Shown here piece by piece: positions 9,323-18,650 of a stretch of 63,457 bases of DNA. The notes below the pieces were generated by a model that saw only the letters and a list, made by a program, of their open reading frames with translations, was not told where the DNA came from and did no database searches. Every line of letters begins with the position of its first letter. Position 1 is the first letter of the stretch. Source of the DNA: Methanomicrobiales archaeon (GTDB taxonomy: Archaea > Halobacteriota > Methanomicrobia > Methanomicrobiales > JACTUA01); assembly GCA_030019205.1 (NCBI GenBank), contig JASEFH010000015.1, positions 1 through 63,457 on the forward strand, read 5' to 3'. The translations under genes were made by a program, and so were the position numbers.

Positions 9323-9787
9323 TCACCGCCCGTAGATCCCCATCACCTCTCCACGGGCCAGAACGTGCCCCTCCATCGCCCTCATAAAGCGAGCTCTCCC
9401 TTCGTTCCCCGCCAGATCCAGCAGCGTGTCCAGGGCATACACCCGGAAGTAGAAGCGATGCGGCTTGCCGGGCGGGGGGCAGGGTCCGCGATACCCTACT
9501 GTGCCGAAGTCGTTTCTCCCCTGGACGCTCCCGTCGGATAGCCTCTGTCTCCGCGGCACGTTCTCCTCCAGCCGCCGCGTATCCGGCGGCATATTGAAGA
9601 TCAGCCAGTGGGTGAAGATGCCGCGGGGAGCGTCCTCATCCTCGACGATGAGCAGGAGACTCCGAGCCCCATCGGGTACGTTGCTCCAGGCGATCGGCGG
9701 CGATAAATCCTGACCTTCGCAGGTATGTTCCCGGGGTATCCTGCCGCCGGGGACAAAGGCATCGGATGATACGCGGATATCCGCCAT
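9323..9787 (-). CDS. YbhB/YbcL-type PEBP family protein
   Basis: A 154-residue member of the phosphatidylethanolamine-binding protein (Raf kinase inhibitor-like) family. It shows the ligand-site motif VEDEDAPRGIFTHWLIFN and GPCPPPGKPHRFYFRVYALD. Prokaryotic members are small cytoplasmic or periplasmic proteins of unclear role. The open frame continues far upstream, but ATG 9787 fits best: GGAGGAG lies 3 bases upstream and the family begins about there. A start at 9799 would add four residues. It is downstream of the DUF362 gene, 107 bases apart on the same strand. Confidence 0.85.
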   Translation of the reverse strand: MADIRVSSDAFVPGGRIPREHTCEGQDLSPPIAWSNVPDGARSLLLIVEDEDAPRGIFTHWLIFNMPPDTRRLEENVPRRQRLSDGSVQGRNDFGTVGYRGPCPPPGKPHRFYFRVYALDTLLDLAGNEGRARFMRAMEGHVLARGEVMGIYGR

Positions 9788-9894
9788 GCACTCCTCCATG
9801 CTCCCGGTGAAGCGCTTGGCCGTTGGGATCGGCAGGCAATGCGCATGCACCGTACGGGTATAGCGACGGTGCGCATGAAAAGGGTTTCGCAAGC

Positions 9895-11037
9895 CTATCG
9901 GATGAACCGCCTGAGGAACGGGCGCGTGATCCCAATCGCATTCGCGGGGCAGATCTCCTGGCAGCAGAAGCAGCGGATGCATGATCGGCAATCTATGGCA
10001 GATCTCTCTCCCGCCCTCCAGCGGATGGCAGAAGCCGGGCAGTTCTCCGCGCAGGCGCCGCACCGGATGCAGGACTCCTCCCGCACGAACGGTCTGACGG
10101 CGAGAAACCAGCGGGCAACGCGGAGCATCTCCGGGGGAACCCGACCCAGGATCGGAGCCTCCGCCGGTTTGAAGTCGGGTACCGCAACGGTGGCGGGATC
10201 CTCCCCTGCGATCCGTATATCGGCAAGGGACGCGGGACCGATCCCCCGCAGGGCTGCCAGGCGAACCGTGGGAAGTGCGAGCGGATCGAAACCGACGATC
10301 GAAGCGGCGACGAAGTCGAGCGCCGGGCCGCTTCGGCTTGCCATGAGAAGCCCGATCCGGCGCGGGTTCCCGTTCGACGGACCATTCCCCTCCATGCCCA
10401 CGACCGCGTCCATGATATGGAGCGCCGGGGGCAGGGAGATATACAGATCGAGGAGGAGTTCGGCGAAGCGCTCGACGCTGTCGGCTGCGTGGAGGTGGTA
10501 TTCCGCTTTTGTCGCTCCTGGCAGGCATCCATAGAGGAGCTTTACGGCGCCCGTGAGAAGAGTGAGCTGATGTGTCTTCAGCTTGGGCAGTCCGATCACC
10601 ACATCGGCATTCAGCACCGCATCCGCTACCGGGAACCTCTTGAACGTTCTCGCCTGCTCCGAGGAGATAACGGTGGATGCGGCATCGAAGCAGGCAGACT
10701 CGCAGCCGGTCTCGTCGATTACGGCCTGAATCCCCGTCTTCTGCAGGAGATGCGCGTAGGAGGTCAGCGTTCCGCGTCCCCCCGGCGAGTCTCCCACGAT
10801 CGGGATGGCGCCAATCTCCTGCACCATCCGCACGACGACCCGCACCAGAGCCGGATGTGTGGTGACAGCTGCATCCGGAGGACGGGGGGACAGCAGGTTC
10901 GGCTTCACAAGGACGCGATCCCCCCTCTCCACGAATTGCTCCAACCCTCCCAGCGGTTCCAGAACCTGCATGACCGCTGCGCGGATTGCTTCGTCGCGGT
11001 ATTCCGGGCAGCGGGCAATGGAGACCCTGTACTCCAT
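9895..11037 (-). CDS. DUF362 protein with two 4Fe-4S clusters
   Basis: A 380-residue protein. Residues 1-300 form a DUF362 domain (KPNLLSPRPPDAAVTTHP, GDSPGG, GLPKLKTHQLTLLTGAVK, MEGNGPSNGNPR). A C-terminal dicluster ferredoxin carries CIRCGACAENCP and a second cysteine set, CRSCIRCFCCQEICP. The second set has an extra cysteine inside the usual spacing. DUF362 proteins are widespread in methanogens and presumed redox proteins; no reaction is established. A GGGGGG run lies before ATG 11037. Two perfect 13-base tandem repeats lie 60-86 bases upstream of the start. Confidence 0.87.
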   Translation of the reverse strand: MEYRVSIARCPEYRDEAIRAAVMQVLEPLGGLEQFVERGDRVLVKPNLLSPRPPDAAVTTHPALVRVVVRMVQEIGAIPIVGDSPGGRGTLTSYAHLLQKTGIQAVIDETGCESACFDAASTVISSEQARTFKRFPVADAVLNADVVIGLPKLKTHQLTLLTGAVKLLYGCLPGATKAEYHLHAADSVERFAELLLDLYISLPPALHIMDAVVGMEGNGPSNGNPRRIGLLMASRSGPALDFVAASIVGFDPLALPTVRLAALRGIGPASLADIRIAGEDPATVAVPDFKPAEAPILGRVPPEMLRVARWFLAVRPFVREESCIRCGACAENCPASAIRWRAGERSAIDCRSCIRCFCCQEICPANAIGITRPFLRRFIR

Positions 11038-11097
11038 CCTACGCTATCCCCCCGCCTGCATGAAGCCGACCAGGAACACCCTGAGCCCCTTCTTCCC

Positions 11098-11123
11098 CGG
11101 CCGCGCATACCGGCCGCGCATAC
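11098..11123. repeat. Tandem 13-bp duplication upstream of DUF362
   Basis: CGGCCGCGCATAC occurs twice in a row with no gap (11098-11110, 11111-11123). A related palindrome, CCGCGCGGGTAC, follows. It is in the 167-base gap upstream of the DUF362 gene. Adjacent direct repeats of this size can be regulator half-sites, but could also be simple slippage. Confidence 0.5.
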
Positions 11124-11204
11124 CCCGCGCGGGTACCTGCGACGTTCGGCACAGACACCACCTCGATGACTCCCGAGACCGCGTCGCCGCTCATCCTGCC
11201 GACA

Positions 11205-12005
11205 TCACCTCTGCTTCTCGGCGCGCTCCAGCTCATCCGTGAGGTTCGCGCCCGGATCAGCGACGTTGGCGCCCTCCCGGAAGACCACGTGGAGTTGCGG
11301 TGTCGCGTCCAGCTCTGCGGCGCCCTCAGGGGCAACGAACGCCAGAACGTGCCCCCCTGTCCTCCTGTCCTCGCTGATGAAGTGAAGATGGTAGCCGGGC
11401 ACGTTCAGCCCGCCTACGTTCTGGGGGGAGTACAATCCAACGAGCGACCCGGAGATGTTCCCGTACTCGTAGACCTTCTGGAACTCGAGCGCATCCGCAA
11501 GCCGGGGATAGGGCTCCTGCTGGGCATCCACGCTGCGCACCACCATGGCGGGGAAGAGTCCCTCCATCCGGATCGCGTAAAAGACGGACTTCGATGGAAG
11601 ATTGCGGTCCAGGGAAGCGGTGAATTCGCTATAGGTGGATCCTTCCGCCACCGGAATCTCGATATCGGCATCGAAGAATGTCACCGCGGCAAACGGAATG
11701 CCGACAGCCGGATCCGCGACGTGGGCCCTTCCGTCCCCCTTCACCTGGTAACAGGTGCCGTTGATTACGATCATCTCGCCGTCCAGGGATTCGAACGTAC
11801 CGATTCCAAAATCCCCGCGCCCGCTCAGCTCCCGCAGGGAGACAAGTCCGCCGTACTCTCCCTCCACAAGGGCATCGATTGTGGATACCTGATAGAGAAC
11901 CTCCCGATCCGGCGGGGGGGCTGCCTCTCCCGAACCCCAGCAGAGCAGAGCCAGCCCGATGAGCGCCAGCACCGCAATCCCTAGAGCGCCTGCCCACCGC
12001 CTCAA
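11205..12005 (-). CDS. Acetolactate decarboxylase, exported or membrane-anchored
   Basis: Acetolactate decarboxylase converts 2-acetolactate to acetoin and CO2. Family motifs are VSTIDALVEGEYGG, FGIGTFESLDGEMIVINGT and YQV. The zinc motif HLHF...GGH has the exact spacing known for the three histidine ligands (HxH then 11 residues to H). An N-terminal hydrophobic stretch (RRWAGALGIAVLALIGLALL) forms a signal or membrane anchor, so the enzyme should act outside the cytoplasm. I chose TTG 12005: AGGAGG lies 7 bases upstream and the signal then starts at once. An open frame extends to 12134 but adds an Arg/Pro-rich non-conserved region. Confident family call; export is an inference. Confidence 0.87.
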   Translation of the reverse strand: MRRWAGALGIAVLALIGLALLCWGSGEAAPPPDREVLYQVSTIDALVEGEYGGLVSLRELSGRGDFGIGTFESLDGEMIVINGTCYQVKGDGRAHVADPAVGIPFAAVTFFDADIEIPVAEGSTYSEFTASLDRNLPSKSVFYAIRMEGLFPAMVVRSVDAQQEPYPRLADALEFQKVYEYGNISGSLVGLYSPQNVGGLNVPGYHLHFISEDRRTGGHVLAFVAPEGAAELDATPQLHVVFREGANVADPGANLTDELERAEKQR

Positions 12006-13135
12006 CTCCCTGCCTCCTGCGGCGCCATTTTCAGCGATCGGGAGGAATCGCTCCCTCCCGCAGCCCGCAGGTAGACTGCAGGATGCGTGAGGGGATCCGG
12101 TTTCCAGCGGCCATTGCCGGTGCCGCCGCGGCAATCGGCGCGTTCGGTGGGAGCGTCAGCGTAGACCTCCCGATGCAGCATGCACCATGTTCCACGCTTC
12201 TCCAGGCTCCGAGTGCACGGGCTCGAGGTCGCATCGATCCTCCGCGGATTCGGTACGCTGCCTGCCGGCCCGAGCGGCATCCCCGCCTGCATCCGCACAC
12301 CGGCGGCGACGGCAACCGATCCCGGTCCCGCAAACCCCGCCGTGCTGCAGGGGATCCGCTCCTGCGAGGTTGATGCTTCAATCTTCTCCGCCGTTCCGCT
12401 CGCGGTTGCGGGCACCGTGCCATCCGCCTCTGTGCAGATGGCAATTCCGCAGGGATGCCGATCGCCGCGCTCCTCCGGAAATGATCCGGAGGCCCCGGGT
12501 GGCGGGATGCGGCAGGTATTCCTCTCGGGAACGGGGCGGCAGTACATGAATGATCCTCCGCGCTCGCAGGGGATGAACCTTATCGAAGCTGCCACTCTCC
12601 AGCGCACCGCCTCCGCGGCTGTCGCTGCCTCCCGGATCCAGAAGCGCGCGGGAGATCCCCCGTTCCTGCAGTGCAGCCCCGGAGCGAAGGGGCTCGACTC
12701 TCACGGCGCGTGCCTGGCAGCGGCAACCGGCTTCGCGGCTGCGATCTTTGAGGTCCGGGCTCGAATCCGTCAGTGCAGGAGAACGATACCGATCTTCGGT
12801 TCCGCTGCAAAGAATCCCAGCGCCGTGCAGCGGCATCCGAAGTGCGGGGATACCTCCGCATCCACGGCGCTGATCGCGGTCGTGACAGGATCGAACCAGC
12901 CTGAACTCTCCGACGCCAGTACCCCCTGGGGATGTGCGTCTGCCATCCGGGCCGCGGCAGGAGATGCGTTCTGCTACCGTGCAGGGAGAAGCATCCGATC
13001 GAAGGCGAAGCGGGGAAGGGGCTCCATGACGCTTGCGGCTCCCAACGAAAACAGGCAACGGTCTGCAGAGTGCGGCCGCAAGCGTTGAAATGGGCATAAG
13101 GGCTGCCGCCTCTGCCCGCGCCTGCGAAAAGAGTG
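12006..13135. other. Gene-free GC-rich gap, 1.1 kb
   Basis: No gene is recognised. Long frames on both strands lack domains. One minus-strand stretch at about 12780-12960 reads with normal amino-acid balance (ASESSGWFDPVTTAISAVD, then CRCTALGFFAAEPK). It ends at a stop and has no clear start, so a decayed gene is possible. Nothing in it matches a family I know. Confidence 0.4.
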
Positions 13136-13582
13136 TCACTTCGGCGGCTCTTTGAGCCCAACGTTATTGGTATTGATATCGCAGGCAGTGCACTTCTCCA
13201 CGTTGTCGATGATGCGGTATGCATTGGCCAGGATGGCCGCATTGGCCAGCAGACCCGCTATCAGGACCACCTCCAATATCTCCTCGCGGGTCGCCCCCTT
13301 CCGCATCGCCGCCTGCATGTGGTACTCCACGCAATGGGGGCACTTGAGAGCGGATCCGACGGCAAGGCTGATCAGCTCCACGTACTTCGGCTCGATGCTG
13401 CTCGTACGGGAGATCGCCCCCTTGTAGAGGAGATGCGAGATGAGCACCTCGGGCCGTTCGGCCATTCGCCGGAAGATCAGCGGAACCCGCCCGTACTCCT
13501 TCTCGATGTCGTCCATCCACTCCTTCGAGATGGTCTCAGCCCCCTCCTCGACGATCGTTGTAAGGATGTCTTCGAAAGCCAT
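13136..13582 (-). CDS. Carboxymuconolactone decarboxylase/AhpD-like protein
   Basis: A 148-residue all-helical protein of the AhpD-like superfamily. The redox motif CPHCVEYH near residues 81-88 matches the CxxC...H site of alkylhydroperoxidase D relatives. A second CTAC pair lies near the C terminus. Such proteins in anaerobes are thought to act in peroxide or disulfide reduction. Upstream codons in frame are Arg-rich; ATG 13582, with GGTGG close by, gives a normal family start (AFEDILTTIVEEG). It stands alone; the ribbon-helix-helix gene lies 184 bases upstream on the same strand. Confidence 0.87.
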   Translation of the reverse strand: MAFEDILTTIVEEGAETISKEWMDDIEKEYGRVPLIFRRMAERPEVLISHLLYKGAISRTSSIEPKYVELISLAVGSALKCPHCVEYHMQAAMRKGATREEILEVVLIAGLLANAAILANAYRIIDNVEKCTACDINTNNVGLKEPPK

Positions 13583-13766
13583 GTCCGTCCACCGGGCTGT
13601 CAATCCCTGAACAGGTCTCAAGAAGCGTATGCAGGAGAAGGTTTAGAATATATCGACAGCACTCCGCGCACAGCGGTGCCCCTTCGCTCGAGAGGGGGAC
13701 TCTCCCCCGGTCCGGGGAATCCCCCGCAGAATCCAGCGAACCGCCCCGCGCTCTGCCTCCCGCCCT

Positions 13767-13991
13767 TCACTCGAGGTGCTCCGGCCACCGCTCGGGAGGC
13801 CTGCCCGGCGGGGGCATCGGGGGCAGAGGGGCGGGTGGGATCCCCGGCCGCTCCGCTCCGCGCTGCATAGTGAGACCTCTCCTCACCAGGGATACAATCG
13901 CCTGCTCGGGGTCCCGGAAGATCCCCTCGGCGACCAGCGCTTGGATCTCCGACCAGACATCCTGCGGCAGATCGACTGTGACCACGGTCAT
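13767..13991 (-). CDS. Small ribbon-helix-helix-like DNA-binding protein
   Basis: A 74-residue protein. The first 42 residues fit a ribbon-helix-helix or antitoxin-type fold: a short strand MTVVTVDLP, helix DVWSEIQALVAEG, then DPEQAIVSLVRRGL. The rest is a proline-rich tail (IPPAPLPPMPPPGRPPE). Such proteins usually bind operators as dimers. No toxin gene is adjacent, so it need not be an antitoxin. No ribosome binding site is visible before ATG 13991, which lowers confidence. The amino-acid pattern of the first half looks real rather than a chance frame. Confidence 0.6.
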   Translation of the reverse strand: MTVVTVDLPQDVWSEIQALVAEGIFRDPEQAIVSLVRRGLTMQRGAERPGIPPAPLPPMPPPGRPPERWPEHLE

Positions 13992-14975
13992 GTGTGAGGA
14001 GGAGTCCCTCCCACACCTTCAAGGTTTCCCCTGGCAGGTAGACCGGAGTCTGCTCTCCCTCGGGATCCGGGCGCCGCATTCAACGCGACGGGATCGGCAC
14101 CGGACCGATACCGGTACCGATCTCCCCTGCAGTGGCTCTCTCAGTGTTCAGGGCCGGCGGTGCATTCGAACCTCCCGGCATCGCAGTATCACGGGGATGG
14201 GTGGTTGAAGTACGCAGGATTCCCGTGCCAGGGATGCGTGCGCGCACGACATCCGGGCCATGTGGAATCCCGATACGAGATCGGAACGCACTTGCCCGCT
14301 GTTGGACCCCGGTCTCTCCCGGCGTATCGCACTGCAGGGAGGGGATTCCTCCTCCCTGATTGCCCTCATCCCCGCCTGTAGCGGGATGCCATGACAGAAG
14401 AGGCTATCCATCCGTGATGATGACAGGTCATGGGACGCAGATCCGCACTGAACAGCACTCCGATCATCGCTTCTCCGGAAGAATCCGATCGCAGTTGAGG
14501 AGGATCCAGAAGGGATCGCACCCCCTCCTCCAGACCCTCATCCCGCCGGTACGACATGCATGAGAGGAATGTCCGCTGCAGAGACCCTGCGATGCATTCG
14601 GCTCCGGACTGCAGAACCGATTGGACTCGATCGCATGCGGCGATGACCGGCTCGATCGACCCGTTGACGGCGACCGGCCTGCCCCCTTCGCTTCCTATCG
14701 CAACGGTAATGAACGAGGCTCTGTGGAACAAGTCCTCTGACGTGCAGGATATTCTGTCGATTGTAGGATACCCACCTCCCCGCGGCCCGTTCCGGATCGC
14801 CCCCTACCCTCGGTGAGGGGAATCATGCGATAGGCCTGTTCGGGCTGGGGAAATCAGGAGTTTCTCCCCCCGGACGTGGGGGAGGGGCGAGACCCCCTCC
14901 ACGGAGAATGCCTCCGTCAACCTCGATGGGGGTATCGGCGGAGCCAGGAAGAGAACGACACCCGGCCATGACCGG
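13992..14975. other. Gene-free GC-rich gap, 0.98 kb
   Basis: No gene is recognised between the ribbon-helix-helix gene and mmp7. Frames are short or of poor composition. Inverted repeats occur, including CCCCGGACGTGGGGG near 14869-14883. The gap lies downstream of the methanogenesis-marker operon, so some of it may be 3' untranslated sequence. Confidence 0.45.
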
Positions 14976-15914
14976 TCAGACCATGATATTGGTCTCCGAG
15001 AAGGGGCGGATCTTCAGCAGGATGTAGTTCCGCATGCGGGAAGGGGAGATATCGGCCACGCTTCCGATCCGCAGATCGCCATCGATCGGGAGCTCGCGCA
15101 GCCGTTCGGCGAACCTGTCGTAGGGCAGCTTCACCCGCAGCCCGGCCATCTGGACCGTGATCGGTGTGGGCGAGGTGACCTCGTGCAGCTCGGGCAGCCT
15201 GTCGCTGATGATGTCCATCAGGTGGGCAGGGAGGATGGAGAGGGGATCTTTGGCGATCTCCTCACGAACCCTGTCCATCACCCGGGACACCTCGGAGACG
15301 ATCTCCTCCAGCTTCTCGATCTCCTCCGGGCGTTTGAAGCGGTGCATGACCCGTCCCACGCCGCCCACGTAGCCCTCCACGGGAGGATCGATCGCCCTCT
15401 CCAGCGCCTCCCGCGACGGTCCCCCGACGACCACGATCGGAACGTGGATCCCCCGCCGCAGAGCGGGGAACTTGCGGGCGATGCAGGTCTCGAAGTTCCC
15501 GAGCACGTAGACCGCCAGGTCGTGCTCGTTGATCACGTCCCGCTCTTCGACATTGAGCTGCGCTATCCGTTTGCCGAACCCCCGGGAGAGGCCAATCATG
15601 TTGGTCTTCGCCCCGTACTCCCGCAGGTACTCGGCAACGTCGCAGGAGGTGTGCGGGAGATGGTGGATCTCGAGACTCGGCGAGATTACGGCAATCTCCG
15701 TCCCCACAAGGGGGGAGAGGGTGACCTCGCCGGCCATCGGCTTCGCCATCGCCCGGATGGCGTCGATGTCGTCTCTCGGCACCATCAGCTGCAGGACCAC
15801 CTCCTGCGCCATCACCTGCTTCTGGATGACGTAACCGCCCAGATCCTCCACGAGCTCCAGTATCATGTCGTGCTGATACACGCCGCCCTTATACGTGATC
15901 GGGACGAGGATCAC
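14976..15914 (-). CDS. mmp7: Methanogenesis marker protein 7
   Basis: A 312-residue protein of the methanogenesis marker 7 family, found only in methanogens. Mmp7 is a reported subunit of the ATP-dependent complex (component A3a with McrC) that activates methyl-coenzyme M reductase by reducing F430 nickel. Recognition is by overall family pattern (start ILVPITYKGGVYQHDMI, SPSLEIHHLPHTSCDVAEYL, then KTNMIGLSRGFGK). No membrane segment is present. It is the last gene of the operon: its GTG start overlaps the mmp17 stop by 4 bases, so translation is coupled. Confidence 0.88.
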   Translation of the reverse strand: MILVPITYKGGVYQHDMILELVEDLGGYVIQKQVMAQEVVLQLMVPRDDIDAIRAMAKPMAGEVTLSPLVGTEIAVISPSLEIHHLPHTSCDVAEYLREYGAKTNMIGLSRGFGKRIAQLNVEERDVINEHDLAVYVLGNFETCIARKFPALRRGIHVPIVVVGGPSREALERAIDPPVEGYVGGVGRVMHRFKRPEEIEKLEEIVSEVSRVMDRVREEIAKDPLSILPAHLMDIISDRLPELHEVTSPTPITVQMAGLRVKLPYDRFAERLRELPIDGDLRIGSVADISPSRMRNYILLKIRPFSETNIMV

Positions 15915-16492
15915 AGCGTCACCCCCATCCTCCGGAACCGTTCGCGCACGATGCCATCCACCACGTCCTCCGGCAGTGTATCCTCGCTCGCTGCAAAGTA
16001 AAACTTGCCATCCACGAACTGCTGTCGCCGGACCTTGAAACCCTCCGGGGCGATGTGGAGGAAGGCGTAGATCAGGTCTTTATAGACCCCCTCGCTCGGA
16101 TTGGATACATGCATCCCATCGATCGCGTGCAGCTCCGGATTCGCTCCGTGGACGACCACCGTAAAACGATCCGGCTGATCCACGTTCTGCCGTCCGAAAC
16201 GCTCCCAGAGGACGGAGAGGAGCGGGGCCAGGTAGGCCTCGTTCCCGAGGGTGATCACCGCCCGGTCCTCCCGCACCGCCACCTCGGCAAAATCCGCCAC
16301 CGTGACGAAGGGAGGGAGCTTCCGCATGGTCCCCACCGCGACGAAGAGGGGGATGCCCGGGTCGATGAAGATGTGGAGCCGATCCACCACCCGCAGCAGG
16401 TTCTGATCCTGGAGGACGTCCGACGCGATCCTGCGGTAGTACTCTCCGCCGACGGGTTCGGGGCACTCCACTTCGAAGTAGTCGAGGGCCAT
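15911..16492 (-). CDS. mmp17: Methanogenesis marker protein 17
   Basis: A 193-residue cytoplasmic protein of the methanogenesis marker 17 family. Mmp17 was found with McrC, Mmp3, Mmp7 and AtwA in the methyl-coenzyme M reductase activation complex; its own task there is not settled. The family pattern is clear (LDYFEVECPEPVGGEYYRRI, DPGIPLFVAVGT, TVVVHGANPELHAIDGMHV). The ATG directly follows the mmp15 stop codon (TAA-ATG), and its stop overlaps the mmp7 start. Both features point to one polycistronic message. Confidence 0.88.
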   Translation of the reverse strand: MALDYFEVECPEPVGGEYYRRIASDVLQDQNLLRVVDRLHIFIDPGIPLFVAVGTMRKLPPFVTVADFAEVAVREDRAVITLGNEAYLAPLLSVLWERFGRQNVDQPDRFTVVVHGANPELHAIDGMHVSNPSEGVYKDLIYAFLHIAPEGFKVRRQQFVDGKFYFAASEDTLPEDVVDGIVRERFRRMGVTL

Positions 16493-17731
16493 TTACTCTC
16501 CCTTGATGAAGCCGGAGGCGAGCAGGCTGGACCCCACGGCGCCGATGAACTGCGAGTAGCGGGGCACCAGGATCTCCGTCTGGAGCAGCGTCCCCATCGC
16601 ATACACCAGCCCCTCGATGAGGGATGTGCCGCCGACCATGATCACCGGCTCCTTGATGTCGATCTCCTGGAGCTGCTGCTCGAAGACCTGCTCCGCGACG
16701 CTGTGGCAGGCGGCCGCGGCGACGTCCTGGGGGGAGCAGCCGCTGGAGAGGGCGTTCACCAGGCTCTGGGTGCCAAAGACGATGCAGTAGCTGTTCATGG
16801 GGACGTTTGCGCCCATCCCCTGCATGGCGAGCGGCCCGAGCTCCGTGATATCCACGCCGAGCCGTTTTGCCGTCATCTCCAGGAACCGCCCGGAGGCTCC
16901 GGCGCAGATGCCGCCCATGGTGAACGTGCCTGGTATGCCATCCTGAACCGAGATCGCCTTGTTGTCCATGCCGCCGATGTCGATCACCGTACACGGCCCG
17001 TGCTGGCGATCGGCAAGGAAGACGGCGCCCTTGGAGTTCACGGTAAGCTCCTCCTGGACGAGGTCGGCCTTTACATGCTCGCCTATCAGGAACCGCCCAT
17101 ACCCGGTGACGCCGATCGCCTCGAGTTCGGACCGCTTCACCCCAGCCTCGCCGAGCGCCAGGGCGATCGCCTCGTCCGCGCTCTTCAGCACGTCGGTGGT
17201 GGGCACCCACCCCTTGCCGACGATGGCGTTGTCCCGCATCACGATCGACTTCGTGGTGCTGGAACCGCTGTCCACGCCCAGCGTCAGGCCCACCTGCTCC
17301 TCGCGGGCGAGGAGCGCCCGGCGGCGGGCAATGGTGGTGAGGGCTTCCATGCGGGTGAGGAGCGTCCCCGCCGTCGTCCGCTCTGTGAACGAGTAGCTGA
17401 CGACGGGGAGTCTGGAGTTCTCGTGAATGTAGCGGCGGAGCTCGTTCCGCACGATCGCCGCCTCGGCGCAGCGGAAACAGGTCCCGATGAACACCGCATC
17501 AGCATCGATCCGACCTTCAACGAGCGCCTTGGCGCGGGCGATCGCCAGTTTGAGATCGGCGCTGCGGGCCTCGAGCCCGAAGAGAGCGGAGTCGCGCTCG
17601 ATATCGGCAAGCGATATGTCCGGGAAGAAGATCTCGGCGTTAACCGCTGCGGCAGCCTCGTTGATCTCCTTCTGCACCCCGCTGTACTCCGAGCCGCAGG
17701 AGAGCTGGGCGATCCGCACGGGGGCGGTCAT
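16493..17731 (-). CDS. mmp15: Methanogenesis marker 15, BadF/BcrD-type ATPase
   Basis: A 412-residue methanogenesis marker 15 protein. Residues 147-405 form an ASKHA ATPase like the activators of 2-hydroxyacyl-CoA dehydratases and benzoyl-CoA reductase ([10 protein letters not shown] near 150, [23 protein letters not shown]). Cysteines in [13 protein letters not shown] and [10 protein letters not shown] match the two ligands that dimers use to bridge one 4Fe-4S cluster. The N-terminal 145 residues hold two more Cys in GTCFRCAEA. It may drive low-potential electrons to a metalloprotein by ATP hydrolysis; this is inference from the fold. Overlaps mmp5 by ATGA. Confidence 0.9.
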   Translation of the reverse strand: MTAPVRIAQLSCGSEYSGVQKEINEAAAAVNAEIFFPDISLADIERDSALFGLEARSADLKLAIARAKALVEGRIDADAVFIGTCFRCAEAAIVRNELRRYIHENSRLPVVSYSFTERTTAGTLLTRMEALTTIARRRALLAREEQVGLTLGVDSGSSTTKSIVMRDNAIVGKGWVPTTDVLKSADEAIALALGEAGVKRSELEAIGVTGYGRFLIGEHVKADLVQEELTVNSKGAVFLADRQHGPCTVIDIGGMDNKAISVQDGIPGTFTMGGICAGASGRFLEMTAKRLGVDITELGPLAMQGMGANVPMNSYCIVFGTQSLVNALSSGCSPQDVAAAACHSVAEQVFEQQLQEIDIKEPVIMVGGTSLIEGLVYAMGTLLQTEILVPRYSQFIGAVGSSLLASGFIKGE

Positions 17732-18177
17732 CGCTTCTCACCCCCGAGCTCCTGGAGGAACCTCCGGATCGCAGCCACGAACGCGATCCCTTCCTCCTCG
17801 GTCTTCGGGTACATCAGCTCAAGGATAGGGATTTTCCGCCGCCGAACCAGATACTTGACCAGTTCGTTGGTGCGGGCGCACCCCATGCAGCCGAACGCCA
17901 GGTCCGCGTCGTTGATGATGATCGCCGCCTCCGCATGTTCGATCAGGGGGCCTATCACCGCCATCCGTCCCCGAACGCCCGACGGAACCTCGACCGCCGC
18001 GTAGCGAAGCCCCTTCTTGGGCTCCTCGGGGGTGATCTGCAGGGGCGGGGAGTCGATGCCCGCCGTCTGAATCCGCTCCCGGATTCCCAGCGGAGAGCCG
18101 AGGGGCTCGTGCCCGAACCGTGCCACCATGTCGGAGAGGATCAGGCTCGTTGTGGGGTAAATGAAGACCTTCGCCAT
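17728..18177 (-). CDS. mmp5: Methanogenesis marker protein 5
   Basis: A 149-residue methanogenesis marker 5 protein, restricted to methanogens and of unknown function. It begins [20 protein letters not shown] and has a conserved-looking cysteine pair in [16 protein letters not shown], which could bind a metal or an Fe-S cluster. The frame is open further upstream, but ATG 18177 lies two bases after the mmp6 stop, with GAGGAG upstream, so it is the likely start. Its stop overlaps the mmp15 start by 4 bases. Co-transcription with genes of the reductase activation complex suggests a part in maturing that complex. Confidence 0.86.
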   Translation of the reverse strand: MAKVFIYPTTSLILSDMVARFGHEPLGSPLGIRERIQTAGIDSPPLQITPEEPKKGLRYAAVEVPSGVRGRMAVIGPLIEHAEAAIIINDADLAFGCMGCARTNELVKYLVRRRKIPILELMYPKTEEEGIAFVAAIRRFLQELGGEKR

Positions 18178-18179
18178 TT

Positions 18180-18650
18180 TCAGGACTCCTCTGCCTCCAT
18201 CAGTTCGATCAGACGGCGGATGCCGAGCCGGGGCCTCTCCGGGATACAAACAGGCTCTCTCTCCTCCTCTTCCAGCTTCCCCTCTTCCCGCCGCTCCAGT
18301 TCTTCGAGGCCGGCGGAGACGTTCCGCAGGTGGCGGAACTCGTACTCCAGCCCGTGGAACCCGGGACGGGCCCCCCCCAGGTTCGCGCGGCAGCGCCGTG
18401 GATCGCCCGGCGGAAATGCCCGATCCTTGACGAAGATGTGACAGGGATCGAATGAGCGGACGTGAGCGATGATCCGCTCGACTTCCTCGGGTTCGCCGCT
18501 CACCTGAAGCCCGAAACAGGTCTCCTTGATCATCGCCCCGCGGGAGACCTCGTAGGCCCGGAGCGCCAGCTCTCCCGCTGTCAGCGTGGGGGATTCCACG
18601 AAGACGTACTTCGTTACGGTTCCGATATGCTCGGGAGTATACTCGGTCAC
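18180..18650 (-). CDS. mmp6: Methanogenesis marker protein 6
   Basis: A 156-residue methanogenesis marker 6 protein with no assigned activity. The N-terminal part (VTKYVFVESPTLTAGELALR, then IHVRS-like FDPCHIFVKDRAFPPGDPRR) carries the family pattern. The C-terminal third is strongly charged (LEELERREEGKLEEEERE) and probably helical or disordered. Its ATG overlaps the mmp3 stop by ATGA, and mmp5 begins two bases after its stop. The position between mmp3 and mmp5 implies the same expression unit as the reductase activation genes. Confidence 0.86.
   Translation of the reverse strand: MTEYTPEHIGTVTKYVFVESPTLTAGELALRAYEVSRGAMIKETCFGLQVSGEPEEVERIIAHVRSFDPCHIFVKDRAFPPGDPRRCRANLGGARPGFHGLEYEFRHLRNVSAGLEELERREEGKLEEEEREPVCIPERPRLGIRRLIELMEAEES

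Noticed and set aside
12378-13139. 253-codon minus-strand frame in the 12-13 kb gap
   Set aside because: Arg/Ser/Gly-rich, no start signal, no domain. A neighbouring frame looks a little better but is broken by stops.
13767-13991. Toxin-antitoxin pair based on the ribbon-helix-helix protein
   Set aside because: No toxin-sized gene overlaps or adjoins it on the same strand.
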